NCBI RefSeq assembly: GCF_900101615.1
Contig: NZ_FMZX01000009.1
Coordinates: 62,001-126,000 of the forward strand
DNA from: Belnapia rosea
GTDB lineage: Bacteria > Pseudomonadota > Alphaproteobacteria > Acetobacterales > Acetobacteraceae
Length of the DNA stretch: 64,000 bases
Reading direction: 5' to 3'
Numbering within the stretch: position 1 is the first letter of the stretch; each line of letters starts with the position of its first letter. Shown here one piece after another: positions 1-10,468 of this stretch. Under the pieces are notes generated by a model that was given only the letters and a program-made list of their open reading frames with translations, was not told the origin of the DNA and searched no databases. A program made the position numbers and the translations under genes.

Positions 1-1809
<1,809 letters not shown>

Positions 1810-1867
1810 CCCAGGGAACACCCTGCCCACCCTCCGCGTTGGCGACATCAAAAGCGAGGAGGCGGAC

Positions 1868-2371
1868 ATGGGTGAATTCACCGGCAGGATTGCCATCGAC
1901 CGGCCAGCAACGGAGGTCTTCGCCTTCCTGTCCGACCCCACCGCCATGCCGCGCTACCTGCAGACCGTCCGCAAGGTGGAGCAGCAGGGGCCAGGGCGCA
2001 TCGCCATGGAAGGCGAGGCACAGGGCCATTCCTACCGTGACGAAGGCTGGATCCAGGTCGACCCCGAGGGGCGGCGGATGCGGTGGGGGTCCGACCGGCT
2101 GAAGGATTACGGCGGGAGCCTCGAAGTCACCGAGGCCGGCAGCGGCGCCGAGGTCTCGCTGCAGCTCAGCATCGTGCCGGAACCCGCGGTCGCCGAGCGG
2201 ATGGAGCGCGAGGCGGGGGCGGTGGATCATGCCATACGCATCGCCATGGAGAGAACGCTCGGTGCCATCAAGGCGGCCTGCGAAGGGCGCGAGGATGCGC
2301 CGCGCAGCGCGGACGATCTGCCCGACAGCCGGCCCTTCGGCAGCAGCGCCACGCTCAACCCGGACATCTGA
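1868..2371 (+). CDS. SRPBCC family (polyketide cyclase/START-like) protein
   Basis: A 167-residue protein opening with the typical SRPBCC start (IDRPATEVFAFLSDP), the fold that builds a deep hydrophobic ligand cavity. No ligand can be inferred. The ATG at 1868 follows a GAGGAGG Shine-Dalgarno. Reading-frame extension upstream into uvrB is possible but would overlap coding sequence, so it was rejected. The C-terminal ~30 residues are polar and look disordered. It is separated from uvrB by 58 bases and converges on phoR. The short gap after it contains a 10-bp imperfect stem (2381-2390 with 2417-2426, one G-U pair) that could end transcription weakly. Confidence 0.8.
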   Translation: MGEFTGRIAIDRPATEVFAFLSDPTAMPRYLQTVRKVEQQGPGRIAMEGEAQGHSYRDEGWIQVDPEGRRMRWGSDRLKDYGGSLEVTEAGSGAEVSLQLSIVPEPAVAERMEREAGAVDHAIRIAMERTLGAIKAACEGREDAPRSADDLPDSRPFGSSATLNPDI

Positions 2372-2443
2372 GTCCGGCCTGGTCAGGGCGTATCCGTTCG
2401 CACGCGCTCACGAAGGCGCTCTGACCTGTTTGCCGGGCGTGCC

Positions 2444-3856
2444 CTAACCCGGCGTTGCCGATGACGCGCCGGAGGGCAGCCAGACCTTGAAGCAGGCGCC
2501 CATTGCCGGTTCGCTCTCGATGAGCAGCAGGCCACGATGCCGGTTGACTATGTGCTTCACGATGGCCAAGCCAAGGCCGGTGCCGCCAGCGCTGCGCGAG
2601 CGGCCCCGATCGACACGGTAGAACCGTTCGGTCAGGCGTGGGATGTGCTCGGCGGGAATGCCGGGACCATCATCCAGCACGGCCAGCAACACGCCAGGCC
2701 GCGCCGGCAGCCTTGGGCCACCTGTGCAGCGCGCAACGGAGAGGCGCACGGCGCCGCCTTCCCGCCCATGGCGCACCGCATTCTCCAGCAGGTTGCGGAG
2801 CACCTGGGCGACCTGTTCGCCATCGGCCGGCGTCGCCATGGCGCCTGGCTCCAATTCGGCTGAGAGGGTCACGCCCCGGGCCCGGAAAAGCGGCTCCAGC
2901 GCATCCGCCTCGGCCCGGGCGATGCCGGCCACATCGGCCTGGCCAGTGGGCGGTTGGTGCTCGGTCAACTCGATGCGGGAGAGGCCGAGCAGGTCGTCGA
3001 TCAGCCGGCGCATCCGCTCCGACTGCTCCGCCATGATGCCGAGGAAGCGCTGGCGGGCCGCAGGGTCATCCTCGGCCGGCCCGCGCAGGGTCTCGATGAA
3101 GCCGATCAGGCTGGCCAGCGGGGTGCGCAGCTCATGGCTGGCATTGGCCACGAAGTCGGCGCGCATCCGCTCGACCGCGCGCTCGCGCGAGCGGTCGGAC
3201 AGGACGATGACGATGCGCCCGCCATCGGCCAGCTCCGGCTCCATCGGGATCACCTGGGCCGCGATCTCGCGCACCACAGGGACCGGCAGGACAAGATCCG
3301 CGGTCTGCGGCTGCCGCTCGGCCAGCGCCCGATCCACGGCGGCGGCGAGCATCGGGTGGCGCAGCAGGGCGGCGACATCGCCGTCGCGCGGCGGGCCACC
3401 GCCGGCAGCCCCGAACAGGGCCCGGGCGGCGGCATTGGCCCGCAGCGGCCGCCGCTCCGGCGACAGCACGAGCAGCGGGTCCGGCAGGCGCTCGACGATC
3501 GCCTCATCGGCCCGGCGGAGGCGGCCGACAAGTTCGCCCTGATCGGCCAGCCTACGTGCCAGCCGGTCAACGCCCTCGGCGATTTCGGCGACCGCAGGCA
3601 GCAAGGGCGTGTTGTCCGGCGGCACAAGCCGGCCATCGGCCGCGGCCGCGCGGCGCAGGGCCTCGGCGAGCCGGGCGAGGTTGCCGATCCAGAGCTGCGC
3701 CACGGCCAATGCCGCAAGCAGGCAGGCGAGGAGGGCCAGCGCCCCTGGCCCTGGCGCCAACTCGCCTTCGGCCAGCAGCAGCAGCAGCACGAGAGCCGGC
3801 ACGGCCCCGATCAGGCCCGCGGCCGCGATCACCCGGCCCAGTGGCGGCGGCGCCAT
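2444..3856 (-). CDS. phoR: PhoR-like sensor histidine kinase
   Basis: A 470-residue membrane sensor kinase. Two membrane segments at about residues 7-32 and 38-58 are followed by a linker, a PAS-like region (about 115-215) and a HisKA domain with the phospho-accepting His241 in NASHELRTPL. The HATPase domain shows N box (LLENAVRHG), G1 (DDGPGIP), F box (ERFYRVD) and G2 (GTGLGLAIVKH). The short periplasmic loop and architecture match PhoR of the phosphate regulon, where it phosphorylates PhoB. No phoB, pst or phoU gene lies next to it here, so the phosphate role is inferred from architecture only. It lies 8 bases downstream of the lipoprotein gene on the same strand. Confidence 0.78.
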   Translation of the reverse strand: MAPPPLGRVIAAAGLIGAVPALVLLLLLAEGELAPGPGALALLACLLAALAVAQLWIGNLARLAEALRRAAAADGRLVPPDNTPLLPAVAEIAEGVDRLARRLADQGELVGRLRRADEAIVERLPDPLLVLSPERRPLRANAAARALFGAAGGGPPRDGDVAALLRHPMLAAAVDRALAERQPQTADLVLPVPVVREIAAQVIPMEPELADGGRIVIVLSDRSRERAVERMRADFVANASHELRTPLASLIGFIETLRGPAEDDPAARQRFLGIMAEQSERMRRLIDDLLGLSRIELTEHQPPTGQADVAGIARAEADALEPLFRARGVTLSAELEPGAMATPADGEQVAQVLRNLLENAVRHGREGGAVRLSVARCTGGPRLPARPGVLLAVLDDGPGIPAEHIPRLTERFYRVDRGRSRSAGGTGLGLAIVKHIVNRHRGLLLIESEPAMGACFKVWLPSGASSATPG

Positions 3857-3864
3857 GGCCGTCC

Positions 3865-5007
3865 CTAGCTGGCGCCGGGGATGGGCGCCGGCTGGACAAG
3901 GCGGGGCTCACCCGAGGGATCGACGGAGAAGATGGCGAGGCCATGCTGCGCCAGCCCGTCCGGCTCGAGACGGACCGGACCGTCGGCTCCGAGCATCGCC
4001 TCGCCGATCGGTGCCATGCCGCCGCGCGCCGCGCGGCTGGCCAGCGCCGCAGCATCATAGGCGACGCCGGCCAGGCGCGGTGGCCTCTCGCCGAATGCCG
4101 ACTGATAGCGCTGGTCGAAGGCTGCGCGGGTCGCCGGGTCAGGGCCGGGGAACCAGGCATCGGCCAGGGCCGGCTCCTGCGCCACCACCGGGTCCTGCGC
4201 CCAGAGCACGGTCCCGAGCAGGCGGGGCTTGGCCGGCTGTGCTGTGGCCAGCACCTGCGCGGCCGCCTTGGCGCGCTCGCCCGACAGGCCGAGCAGGACG
4301 GCGTCCAATCCGTCCGGCCCGGCCTGGGCGATCAGGTCCCGGGCGGCGGAGGCGCTGTCGCCGAGCCGCGCCTGCAGCACCACCAGTGGCGCAGGGAGGC
4401 CGAGCGCCGGCAGCCGGGTGCGCAGGGCAGCGGCGAGGCGGCGGCCGAAGGCGTCATCCGGGGCGATCAGGCCGAAGCGGCGGGCGCCGGCCTCAGCAGC
4501 CGCAGCGGCCACCCGCTCGGCCTGCTCGGCCGGGGTGGTGCCGAGCACCCAGACGCCATTGCCGGCCTGCGCCGCATCACTGGTGAAGGCCATGACCGGG
4601 GCACCGGCGGCACGGGCCGGGGCGGCCACGGCGCCGGTCTCGGCCAGGGTGAGTGGGCCGGCCAGCGCCCGGGCCCCCTCGCCCAGCGCCGACTGCGCGG
4701 CCTGCGCGGCACCAGCCGCCGTGCTCCCGGTATCGCGGGGGAGGAATTCGATGCCGGGGTCGGCCCGGTCGAACAGGGCCAGCTGAGCGGCGTTCAGCAT
4801 CGCTTGGCCAAGCGGGCGGTTGGCGCCCGAAAGCGGCAACAGGAGGCCAACACGCGTACGCGCCACCTCGGGCAGCGCTGCGGCCGGGGTCTGGTAGGCC
4901 GGCACGGTATAGGCCGGCGGGGCTTGCGCGATGCAGGCAGCGAGGGGCAAGAGCAGGACGAGCCGCAACAGGTGGCGAAATGGGGTGCGGCGTAATGGAA
5001 CCTGCAA
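3865..5007 (-). CDS. LpoA-like penicillin-binding protein activator lipoprotein
   Basis: A 380-residue outer-membrane-type lipoprotein with a periplasmic-binding-protein (type I) fold, related to LpoA/YraM activators of penicillin-binding proteins. The start was chosen as TTG at 5007 because a perfect AGGAGG sits five bases upstream. It also gives a compact signal peptide with lipobox LPLAAC (lipidated Cys25), whereas the longer reading frame reaching 5463 adds only low-complexity sequence over rsmI. The first mature segment (RVGLLLPLSGANRPLGQAM) is the hallmark of the ligand-binding fold. Its divergent, overlapping arrangement with rsmI recalls the E. coli lpoA/rsmI pair. The activator role is inferred from homology and context. 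Confidence 0.8.
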   Translation of the reverse strand: MQVPLRRTPFRHLLRLVLLLPLAACIAQAPPAYTVPAYQTPAAALPEVARTRVGLLLPLSGANRPLGQAMLNAAQLALFDRADPGIEFLPRDTGSTAAGAAQAAQSALGEGARALAGPLTLAETGAVAAPARAAGAPVMAFTSDAAQAGNGVWVLGTTPAEQAERVAAAAAEAGARRFGLIAPDDAFGRRLAAALRTRLPALGLPAPLVVLQARLGDSASAARDLIAQAGPDGLDAVLLGLSGERAKAAAQVLATAQPAKPRLLGTVLWAQDPVVAQEPALADAWFPGPDPATRAAFDQRYQSAFGERPPRLAGVAYDAAALASRAARGGMAPIGEAMLGADGPVRLEPDGLAQHGLAIFSVDPSGEPRLVQPAPIPGAS

Positions 5008-5888
5008 GCGAACCTCCTGACCCTTCCCCCGAGGGGCCGCTGCCAGGGCTGACCCTGGTGGCGACGCCGATCGGCAATCTCGGCGATCTCTCGCCCCGCG
5101 CCCTCTCCACGCTGCGCGGCGCGGATGCCGTGCTCTGCGAGGATACGAGGGTAACCGGCGCCATGCTGGCACGACATGGCGTTTCAGTGACCCTGCTTCC
5201 TCTGCACGAGCACAACGAGGATGACCAGACCCCCCGCATCCTCGCGCGCCTCGCGGCGAGGGAGCGGCTCGCGCTCGTTTCCGATGCGGGGACGCCGCTG
5301 GTCTCCGACCCCGGCTACCGGCTGGTGCGGGCGGCGATCGCGGCCGGGCTGCCGGTGGGTGCGGTGCCCGGGCCGAATGCGGCGGTGATGGCGCTGACCC
5401 TCTCGGGCCTGCCACCCCATCCCTTCCTGTTCCAGGGCTTCCTGCCATCGAAGCAGGGGCCACGGGCGGCGGAGATTGCCCGCCTCCGGGCGGCGGAGCG
5501 GGCCGGGCTGGACGCCAGCCTCATCCTCTACGAGGCCCCGCATCGGCTGGCGGAGACGCTGGAGGCACTGGCGGAAGGGCTCGGCGGTGAACGGCCGGCT
5601 GCGGTCGCGCGGGAGATGACGAAGCGGTTCGAGGAAGTGCGCCGGGGCAGCCTTGCCAGCCTCGCGGCCCATTATGCCGCCGAACCGGCGCGGGGCGAAA
5701 TCGTGATCGTGATCGGGCCGGCGCCCGAGGAAGCGGCCGGCGAGGCGGAGCTGGACCGGGCGCTGCGAGACGCGCAGGCGTCGGGATTGAGCCTGCGGGA
5801 CGCGGCCGCGGCGGTGGCTGCGGCAACGGGGCTACCGCGGAAGCAGGTCTACCGACGCGCGCTGGAACTGGGCGGCGGCGAGGGCTGA
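4995..5888 (+). CDS. rsmI: 16S rRNA (cytidine1402-2'-O)-methyltransferase RsmI
   Basis: RsmI uses S-adenosylmethionine to methylate the 2'-OH of C1402 at the ribosomal decoding centre. The 297-residue protein shows the tetrapyrrole-methylase fold landmarks VATPIGNLGDLSPRA, EDTRVTG, VSDAGTPLVSDPG and PGPNAAVMAL. An in-frame ATG at 4980 would add MGCGV; the 4995 start was preferred because the N-terminus already has a disordered acidic lead before the fold. Both starts lie inside the first codons of the divergent lipoprotein gene. The yraN-like endonuclease gene often found after rsmI is absent; hemW converges 10 bases beyond the stop. Confidence 0.95.
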   Translation: MEPASEPPDPSPEGPLPGLTLVATPIGNLGDLSPRALSTLRGADAVLCEDTRVTGAMLARHGVSVTLLPLHEHNEDDQTPRILARLAARERLALVSDAGTPLVSDPGYRLVRAAIAAGLPVGAVPGPNAAVMALTLSGLPPHPFLFQGFLPSKQGPRAAEIARLRAAERAGLDASLILYEAPHRLAETLEALAEGLGGERPAAVAREMTKRFEEVRRGSLASLAAHYAAEPARGEIVIVIGPAPEEAAGEAELDRALRDAQASGLSLRDAAAAVAAATGLPRKQVYRRALELGGGEG

Positions 5889-5898
5889 GCCCGTCGAT

Positions 5899-7050
5899 CT
5901 AGCGCAGCAGCACGGGCAGCATGGCGTCGAGCCGCATGCGGCCCTCATCGGTGGCGCGGAGGCGGCCGGCCTCCGTCCATTCGAGATAGCCCTCCTCGAT
6001 ACAGGCCAGCAGCATCGCCGGGTCGAGCGCGCTGGCGAGCGCCAGGCCGCTGCGTGCCTCGATACGCGCCGGATCGACGCCCTCGGCTAGGCGAAGGCCC
6101 ATCAGCAACGCCTCGCGCGCACGGTCCTCGGGTGCAAGGCGCTCCTCCTCCACCGTGCCATGGCCATGGCGGCCGACACGGGCGAGCCATTCCTCCGGCG
6201 CACGATGGCGCCGGGTGGCGAGCATCACGCCTCCCAGCAGGAGGCGCTGATGCGCACCGGGGCCGATGCCGAGATAGTCGCCATAGCGCCAGTAGGTGAG
6301 GTTGTGCCGGCTCTCGGCGCCCGCTTTTGCGTAGTTCGATATCTCGTAGGGGGCGAGGCCGAAGCGGGCCGCCTCCTCCACCGTAGCCCAGTAGAGCCGG
6401 GCGGCCTCCTCGGCATCCGGCAGGGTGAAGGCGCCACGGGCATGTTCGGTGGCGAAGCGCGTCCCCGGTTCGATGGTGAGTTGGTAGAGGGAGAGGTGGT
6501 CGGCGGCGAGCGCCAGCGCCTGGCGCAACTCGGCCCGCCAGGCGGCCTCGGGCTGGCCGGGGCGGGCATAGATCAGGTCGAAGGAGAGGCGGGGGAAGAT
6601 CGCGCGCCCGGTCTCCAGCGCCGCCACCGCCTCCGCCGCGTTGTGCTCGCGGCCGAGGAAGCGGAGCGCCGCCCCGTCGAGCGCCTGGACGCCGAGGGAG
6701 AGGCGGTTGACCCCGGCTGCATGGATCTCGGCAAGGCGGGTAGCCTCGACGCTGGTCGGGTTGGCTTCCAGCGTCACCTCGAGGTCGGGCGGCGCCTCGA
6801 ACAATGCGCGGGCCTCGGCGATCAGGGCGGCCACCGTCTCGGGCGGCATCAGACTCGGCGTGCCGCCGCCGAAGAAAATGCTGGCGAGCGGCCGCCGGCC
6901 TACCCGCGCCGCCTCATGCGCCAACTCCTGCCGCAGCGCCGAACGCCATGCGGCCTGATCGATGCCTGCGCGCACATGGCTGTTGAAATCGCAATACGGG
7001 CACTTTCGCAGGCAGAACGGCCAGTGGATATAGAGCGCGAGGGGTTCCAT
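5899..7050 (-). CDS. hemW: Radical SAM heme chaperone HemW
   Basis: HemW is a cytoplasmic radical-SAM-family protein that binds heme and hands it to target enzymes; it is often mis-annotated as an oxygen-independent coproporphyrinogen oxidase. The 383-residue product begins MEPLALYIHWPFC and carries the CxxxCxxC iron-sulfur motif at Cys13, Cys17 and Cys20 followed by Asp-Phe. This pattern is typical of HemW rather than HemN, which has a fourth Cys. The SAM-binding GGGTPSLM box is also present. A longer frame to 7134 adds 28 unconserved residues and was rejected. It diverges from the MAPEG gene. Confidence 0.92.
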   Translation of the reverse strand: MEPLALYIHWPFCLRKCPYCDFNSHVRAGIDQAAWRSALRQELAHEAARVGRRPLASIFFGGGTPSLMPPETVAALIAEARALFEAPPDLEVTLEANPTSVEATRLAEIHAAGVNRLSLGVQALDGAALRFLGREHNAAEAVAALETGRAIFPRLSFDLIYARPGQPEAAWRAELRQALALAADHLSLYQLTIEPGTRFATEHARGAFTLPDAEEAARLYWATVEEAARFGLAPYEISNYAKAGAESRHNLTYWRYGDYLGIGPGAHQRLLLGGVMLATRRHRAPEEWLARVGRHGHGTVEEERLAPEDRAREALLMGLRLAEGVDPARIEARSGLALASALDPAMLLACIEEGYLEWTEAGRLRATDEGRMRLDAMLPVLLR

Positions 7051-7117
7051 GATGGGCCCGATATGGCGATGCGCAGGCGGCTTGTCGAACGCGCGGCCCC
7101 AAGCCAGGACCAGAAAG

Positions 7118-7525
7118 ATGCCGCTTCCGGTCACCGCCCTCTACGCCGCCCTGCTCGGCCTCGTCTATGCCGGGCTGACCCTCCTGGTGGTCCGCGGCCG
7201 CTTCGGCACCGGGGTCATGCTCGGCAACGGCGAAGACCGGGGCCTGCACCGGGCAGTACGGGCGCATGGGAATTTCGCCGAATTCGTGCCGATCATCCTG
7301 ATCCTCATCGGCCTGGGCGAGGGCCTGAAGCTCTCCGCCTTCCTGCTGCACCTGCTGGGTGCGGGGCTGCTGGTGGCGCGCATCCTCCACGCCATCGGCA
7401 TCAGCCGGGAGCCGGATCTGCGGCCGGCCCGGGGCGGCGGGGCGATACTGACCCTCGCGGTGCTGATCATCGCCAGCCTCGCCGTGCTCGGCCGGGCGCT
7501 TACGGCGATCAATGTCCTGGGCTAG
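7118..7525 (+). CDS. MAPEG family membrane protein
   Basis: A 135-residue protein with four predicted membrane helices and the MAPEG signature region (RAVRAHGNFAEFVPIILI), related to YecN/microsomal glutathione S-transferase-like proteins. Its substrate is unknown. The start at 7118 places the first helix immediately after the initiator; the open frame back to 7049 only adds basic sequence overlapping the hemW start. It is followed within 31 bases by the rhodanese gene and probably shares a transcript with it and with the dehydrogenase gene. Confidence 0.85.
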   Translation: MPLPVTALYAALLGLVYAGLTLLVVRGRFGTGVMLGNGEDRGLHRAVRAHGNFAEFVPIILILIGLGEGLKLSAFLLHLLGAGLLVARILHAIGISREPDLRPARGGGAILTLAVLIIASLAVLGRALTAINVLG

Positions 7526-7555
7526 CCTTCCCCGTCACACCGAGGAGGGAAAGCC

Positions 7556-7933
7556 ATGACCACGACCGTGAAGGAGATGGTGGCCGCAGCCAATGCCGCG
7601 GTGCCGCGGATCAGCCCGGCCGAGGCCCAGGCGCTGCACGCCAAGGGTGAGGCCGTCTTCATCGACCTGCGCGAGCCGGCGGAGATCGCCGCCTCCGGCA
7701 AGGTGCCGGGCGCGCTCCCCATTCCGCGCGGCCTGCTCGAGTTCCGCGTGGATCCGGAGAGCCCGGCGCGGGACCCGGCGCTCGGCAAGCCCACCGTCAT
7801 CACCTACTGCGCCTCGGGCGGCCGCGCCGCGCTGGCCGGGCAGATGATGAAGCAACTCGGCTATGGCGATGTGCGCAACCTGGGCGGCTTCAAGGACTGG
7901 GTGGAGAACGGCGGCGCCGTGGAAAAAGGCTGA
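7556..7933 (+). CDS. Rhodanese-like domain protein
   Basis: A single-domain rhodanese of 125 residues. It has the conserved entry FIDLREPAEIAASGKVPGA and an active-site loop CASGGRAA whose cysteine (about residue 85) would carry the persulfide. A soluble cytoplasmic sulfurtransferase or sulfur-carrier role is expected; the physiological donor and acceptor cannot be read from sequence. GAGGAGGGAAAGCC precedes the ATG as a good ribosome binding site. The dehydrogenase gene starts five bases after its stop codon. Confidence 0.9.
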   Translation: MTTTVKEMVAAANAAVPRISPAEAQALHAKGEAVFIDLREPAEIAASGKVPGALPIPRGLLEFRVDPESPARDPALGKPTVITYCASGGRAALAGQMMKQLGYGDVRNLGGFKDWVENGGAVEKG

Positions 7934-7937
7934 CGCC

Positions 7938-8864
7938 ATGGCGCGCCCCATCCGCCGCATCGCGGTCATCGGCGCCGGGACGATCGGCGCGAGTTGGGCC
8001 GCCTGGTTCCTCAGCCGCGGGCTGGAGGTGGTGGCGAGCGACCCCTCCCCCGATGCACCCGGCCTGATCCGCCGCATGGTGGAGACGGCCTGGCCGATCC
8101 TGCAGCAGCTCGGGGCGACGGCCGATGCCGATCCGGGGCGCTGGCGCTTCGAGCCGGACCCGGTCAAGGCCGTCGAGGGCTGCGATGCCGTGCAGGAAAG
8201 CGCGCCGGAGCGCTACGAAGTGAAGCAGCCGCTGCTGCGCGCCATCAGCGCGGCGCTGCCGGAGGGTGCGCTGATCCTCCTCTCCTCCTCCGGCTTGCTG
8301 GTCAGCCGCCTGTCCGAGGGCTGTACCCATCCGGAGCGGGTGGTGATCGGCCATCCCTTCAACCCGCCCCACCTCATTCCGCTGGTCGAGGTGGTCGGCG
8401 GCACGACGGCGAGCCCGGAGGCGGTGCAGGCGGCGGTCGCCTTCTACCAGGCAATCGGCAAGTACCCGATCGTGCTGAACAAGGAGGTGCCGGGGCACCT
8501 AGCAAACCGGCTGCAGGCGGCACTGTGGCGCGAGGCGGTGCATATGGTGGCGGAGGGCGTCGCCAGCGTCGCCGATGTGGACGCCGCGATCAGCCAGGGG
8601 CCTGGGCTGCGCTGGGCGCTGATGGGGCCCCATGCCACCTTCCACCTGGCCGGTGGCGAAGGCGGCTACGCCCATTTCATGCACCACCTGATGCCTGCGG
8701 TGACGAGTTGGTGGGAGAGCCTTGGCAACCCGGTGCTGACGCCGGAATTGCAGAAGGCGCTGATCGACGGCGTCACGCAGGAAACCGGCGGGCGGCCGAT
8801 CCCCGCGCTGGCGGCGGACCGGGATGCCGCGCTGGTGCGGCTGCTGGCGGCGAAAACCGGCTGA
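7938..8864 (+). CDS. 3-hydroxyacyl-CoA dehydrogenase-type oxidoreductase (carnitine/L-gulonate dehydrogenase-like)
   Basis: A 308-residue NAD-dependent dehydrogenase. It has an N-terminal Rossmann fold (IAVIGAGTIGASWAAWF) and a C-terminal helical 3HCDH domain (around PGHLANRLQAALWREA). Its size and the single C-terminal domain fit the lambda-crystallin/L-carnitine dehydrogenase branch rather than the two-domain fatty-acid beta-oxidation enzymes. Substrate is therefore uncertain: 3-hydroxy acids, carnitine or L-gulonate are possible. It closes a short run of co-directional genes and is followed by a strong palindrome that would end transcription. Confidence 0.82.
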   Translation: MARPIRRIAVIGAGTIGASWAAWFLSRGLEVVASDPSPDAPGLIRRMVETAWPILQQLGATADADPGRWRFEPDPVKAVEGCDAVQESAPERYEVKQPLLRAISAALPEGALILLSSSGLLVSRLSEGCTHPERVVIGHPFNPPHLIPLVEVVGGTTASPEAVQAAVAFYQAIGKYPIVLNKEVPGHLANRLQAALWREAVHMVAEGVASVADVDAAISQGPGLRWALMGPHATFHLAGGEGGYAHFMHHLMPAVTSWWESLGNPVLTPELQKALIDGVTQETGGRPIPALAADRDAALVRLLAAKTG

Positions 8865-8872
8865 CCGGATGC

Positions 8873-8899
8873 CCGCGAGGCCGCCAGGCGGCCTCGCGG
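8873..8899. terminator. Perfect palindrome between convergent genes, probable bidirectional terminator
   Basis: A 13-base arm (CCGCGAGGCCGCC) is followed by a single A and its exact reverse complement. It lies between the stop of the dehydrogenase gene and the stop of the DUF3309 gene, which face each other. No T-run follows on either side, so it may act as a Rho-assisted or RNA 3'-end stabilising hairpin. Confidence 0.6.
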
Positions 8900-8917
8900 A
8901 TGCGGCCCCCTGCCCCG

Positions 8918-9073
8918 TTACAGGCGCCCCGTCAGGGCCATGATGAGCAGCACGACGACGATAATTCCAAGGATGCCGCTCGGGTAGTAGCCCCAGCCAC
9001 TGCTGTAGGGCCAGGTTGGAAGCACGCCCAGCAGCACCACGATCAGGATGATCAACAGGATCGTCGAATTCAT
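8918..9073 (-). CDS. DUF3309 family small membrane protein
   Basis: A 51-residue protein made of two hydrophobic segments separated by the invariant family core PTWPYSSGWGYYPSG. The start at 9073 is preceded by GGAGGGCGAGCG, a good ribosome binding site; the longer frame to 9115 has no such signal. DUF3309 proteins are common in alphaproteobacteria and have no known function. It is monocistronic, convergent with the dehydrogenase gene and separated by 72 bases from the dctM stop. Confidence 0.88.
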   Translation of the reverse strand: MNSTILLIILIVVLLGVLPTWPYSSGWGYYPSGILGIIVVVLLIMALTGRL

Positions 9074-9145
9074 CGCTCGCCCTCCGTCCGGCACCGTGCC
9101 GGTGCGAAGAGCCAACGTTATTAAATGGGCGTGGTTGCGATCAGG

Positions 9146-10468
9146 TCAACGCAGAAATTCCGGCGAGACGAGGCTGGGCAGCAGCAGCACGATCGAGGGG
9201 AAGAGGATGATCAATGCCAGCACCCCGAACATCGGCAGCAGCATGATCATCGTATCCTTCAGCGCATCGCCGACACGCATCCCGGCGACCGAGCAGGCAA
9301 TCATCAGGCATAGGCCATAGGGCGGCGTCACCAGGCCGAAGGCCAGGGAGATGATGCCGATCATGGCGAAATGCACCGGGTCCATCCCCACCGCCTGGGT
9401 CAGTGGCTGGAGGATGGCGCCGACGATGATGATGGCTGGAATGGCATCGAGGAAGCAGCCGACGACGAGAAAGACGCCAGCGATGAAGAAGCCGGTGCCG
9501 ATCCGCCCCATGCCCCAGGCCTGAACGCCCGACAGCAGGTATTCAGGGATCTGATAGAAGGCCAGAAGCCAACCGAAGGCCGAGGCAGTGCCGACGCAGA
9601 ACAGGGTGACGCCGGCCAGCCGGCCGGTATCGCCAAGCGCGTTGACGAGACCGCGCCAATCCATCTCCCGATAGACCAGCAGCGAGAGGAAGCCGGCATA
9701 GAGCACGGCGATGCAGGCGCTCTCCGTCGCGGTGAACCAGCCGAAGATCTTGCCCCCGATGATGATGAGCGGCGTCATCAGCGCCGGGATGGAGACGAGG
9801 AAGGCGCGGCCGACCTCGCCCAGCATCGCCCGCGGATAGGTCGGGTAGCCACGCGCCTTCGCATAGGCATGGACGGTGCCCATCTGCACGATCGCGATCA
9901 GTGCGCCGGGGATGACGCCGGCGAGGAAGAGCGCCCCGATCGAGACCGTCAGCACGCCGCCCCAGACGATCATCAGGATGGAGGGCGGGATGATGACGGC
10001 GAGCACCGCCGAGACGGCGGTGATGGCGACGGAAAAGCTGTCGTCATAACCCTCCTTCCGCTGCGCCTCGATGAAGATCTTGGACTGGCTGGCCGCATCG
10101 GCCGTGCTGCTGCCCGAGATGCCGGCGAAGAAGAAGGAGAGCACCACGTTGATCTGCGCGAGCCCACCCGGGAAATGCCCGACCAGGGTGCGTGAGAGCG
10201 TCATCAGACGGTCCGTGATGCCGCCGATATTCATCAGGTTGGCGGTCAGCAGGAAGAAGGGAACAGCAAGCAGGATGAAGGAGTTGTAGGCGTTGAAGGT
10301 CTCCTGCGCGAGCATCATGGGCGAGAGCCGCGGCTCGATGAGCAGGATCGGCAGACAGGCGAGGCCGAGCGCGACGGCGACCGGCACGCGCAGCACCAGC
10401 AAGAGGAAGAAGATGCCGAAGAGGATCTGCGCGGCGCTGCCGGCGCCGAGGACATTGCCGCCCATCAC
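9146..10468 (-). CDS. dctM: TRAP transporter large permease subunit
   Basis: The 440-residue DctM subunit forms the ion-coupled translocation channel of a tripartite ATP-independent periplasmic transporter. About twelve hydrophobic helices are visible, with characteristic stretches such as SGSSTADAASQSKI and ITPPYGLCLM-like VTPPYGLCLM. Its ATG overlaps the dctQ stop by four bases (ATGA), indicating translational coupling. The transported acid cannot be determined from the permease. Confidence 0.93.
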   Translation of the reverse strand: MMGGNVLGAGSAAQILFGIFFLLLVLRVPVAVALGLACLPILLIEPRLSPMMLAQETFNAYNSFILLAVPFFLLTANLMNIGGITDRLMTLSRTLVGHFPGGLAQINVVLSFFFAGISGSSTADAASQSKIFIEAQRKEGYDDSFSVAITAVSAVLAVIIPPSILMIVWGGVLTVSIGALFLAGVIPGALIAIVQMGTVHAYAKARGYPTYPRAMLGEVGRAFLVSIPALMTPLIIIGGKIFGWFTATESACIAVLYAGFLSLLVYREMDWRGLVNALGDTGRLAGVTLFCVGTASAFGWLLAFYQIPEYLLSGVQAWGMGRIGTGFFIAGVFLVVGCFLDAIPAIIIVGAILQPLTQAVGMDPVHFAMIGIISLAFGLVTPPYGLCLMIACSVAGMRVGDALKDTMIMLLPMFGVLALIILFPSIVLLLPSLVSPEFLR

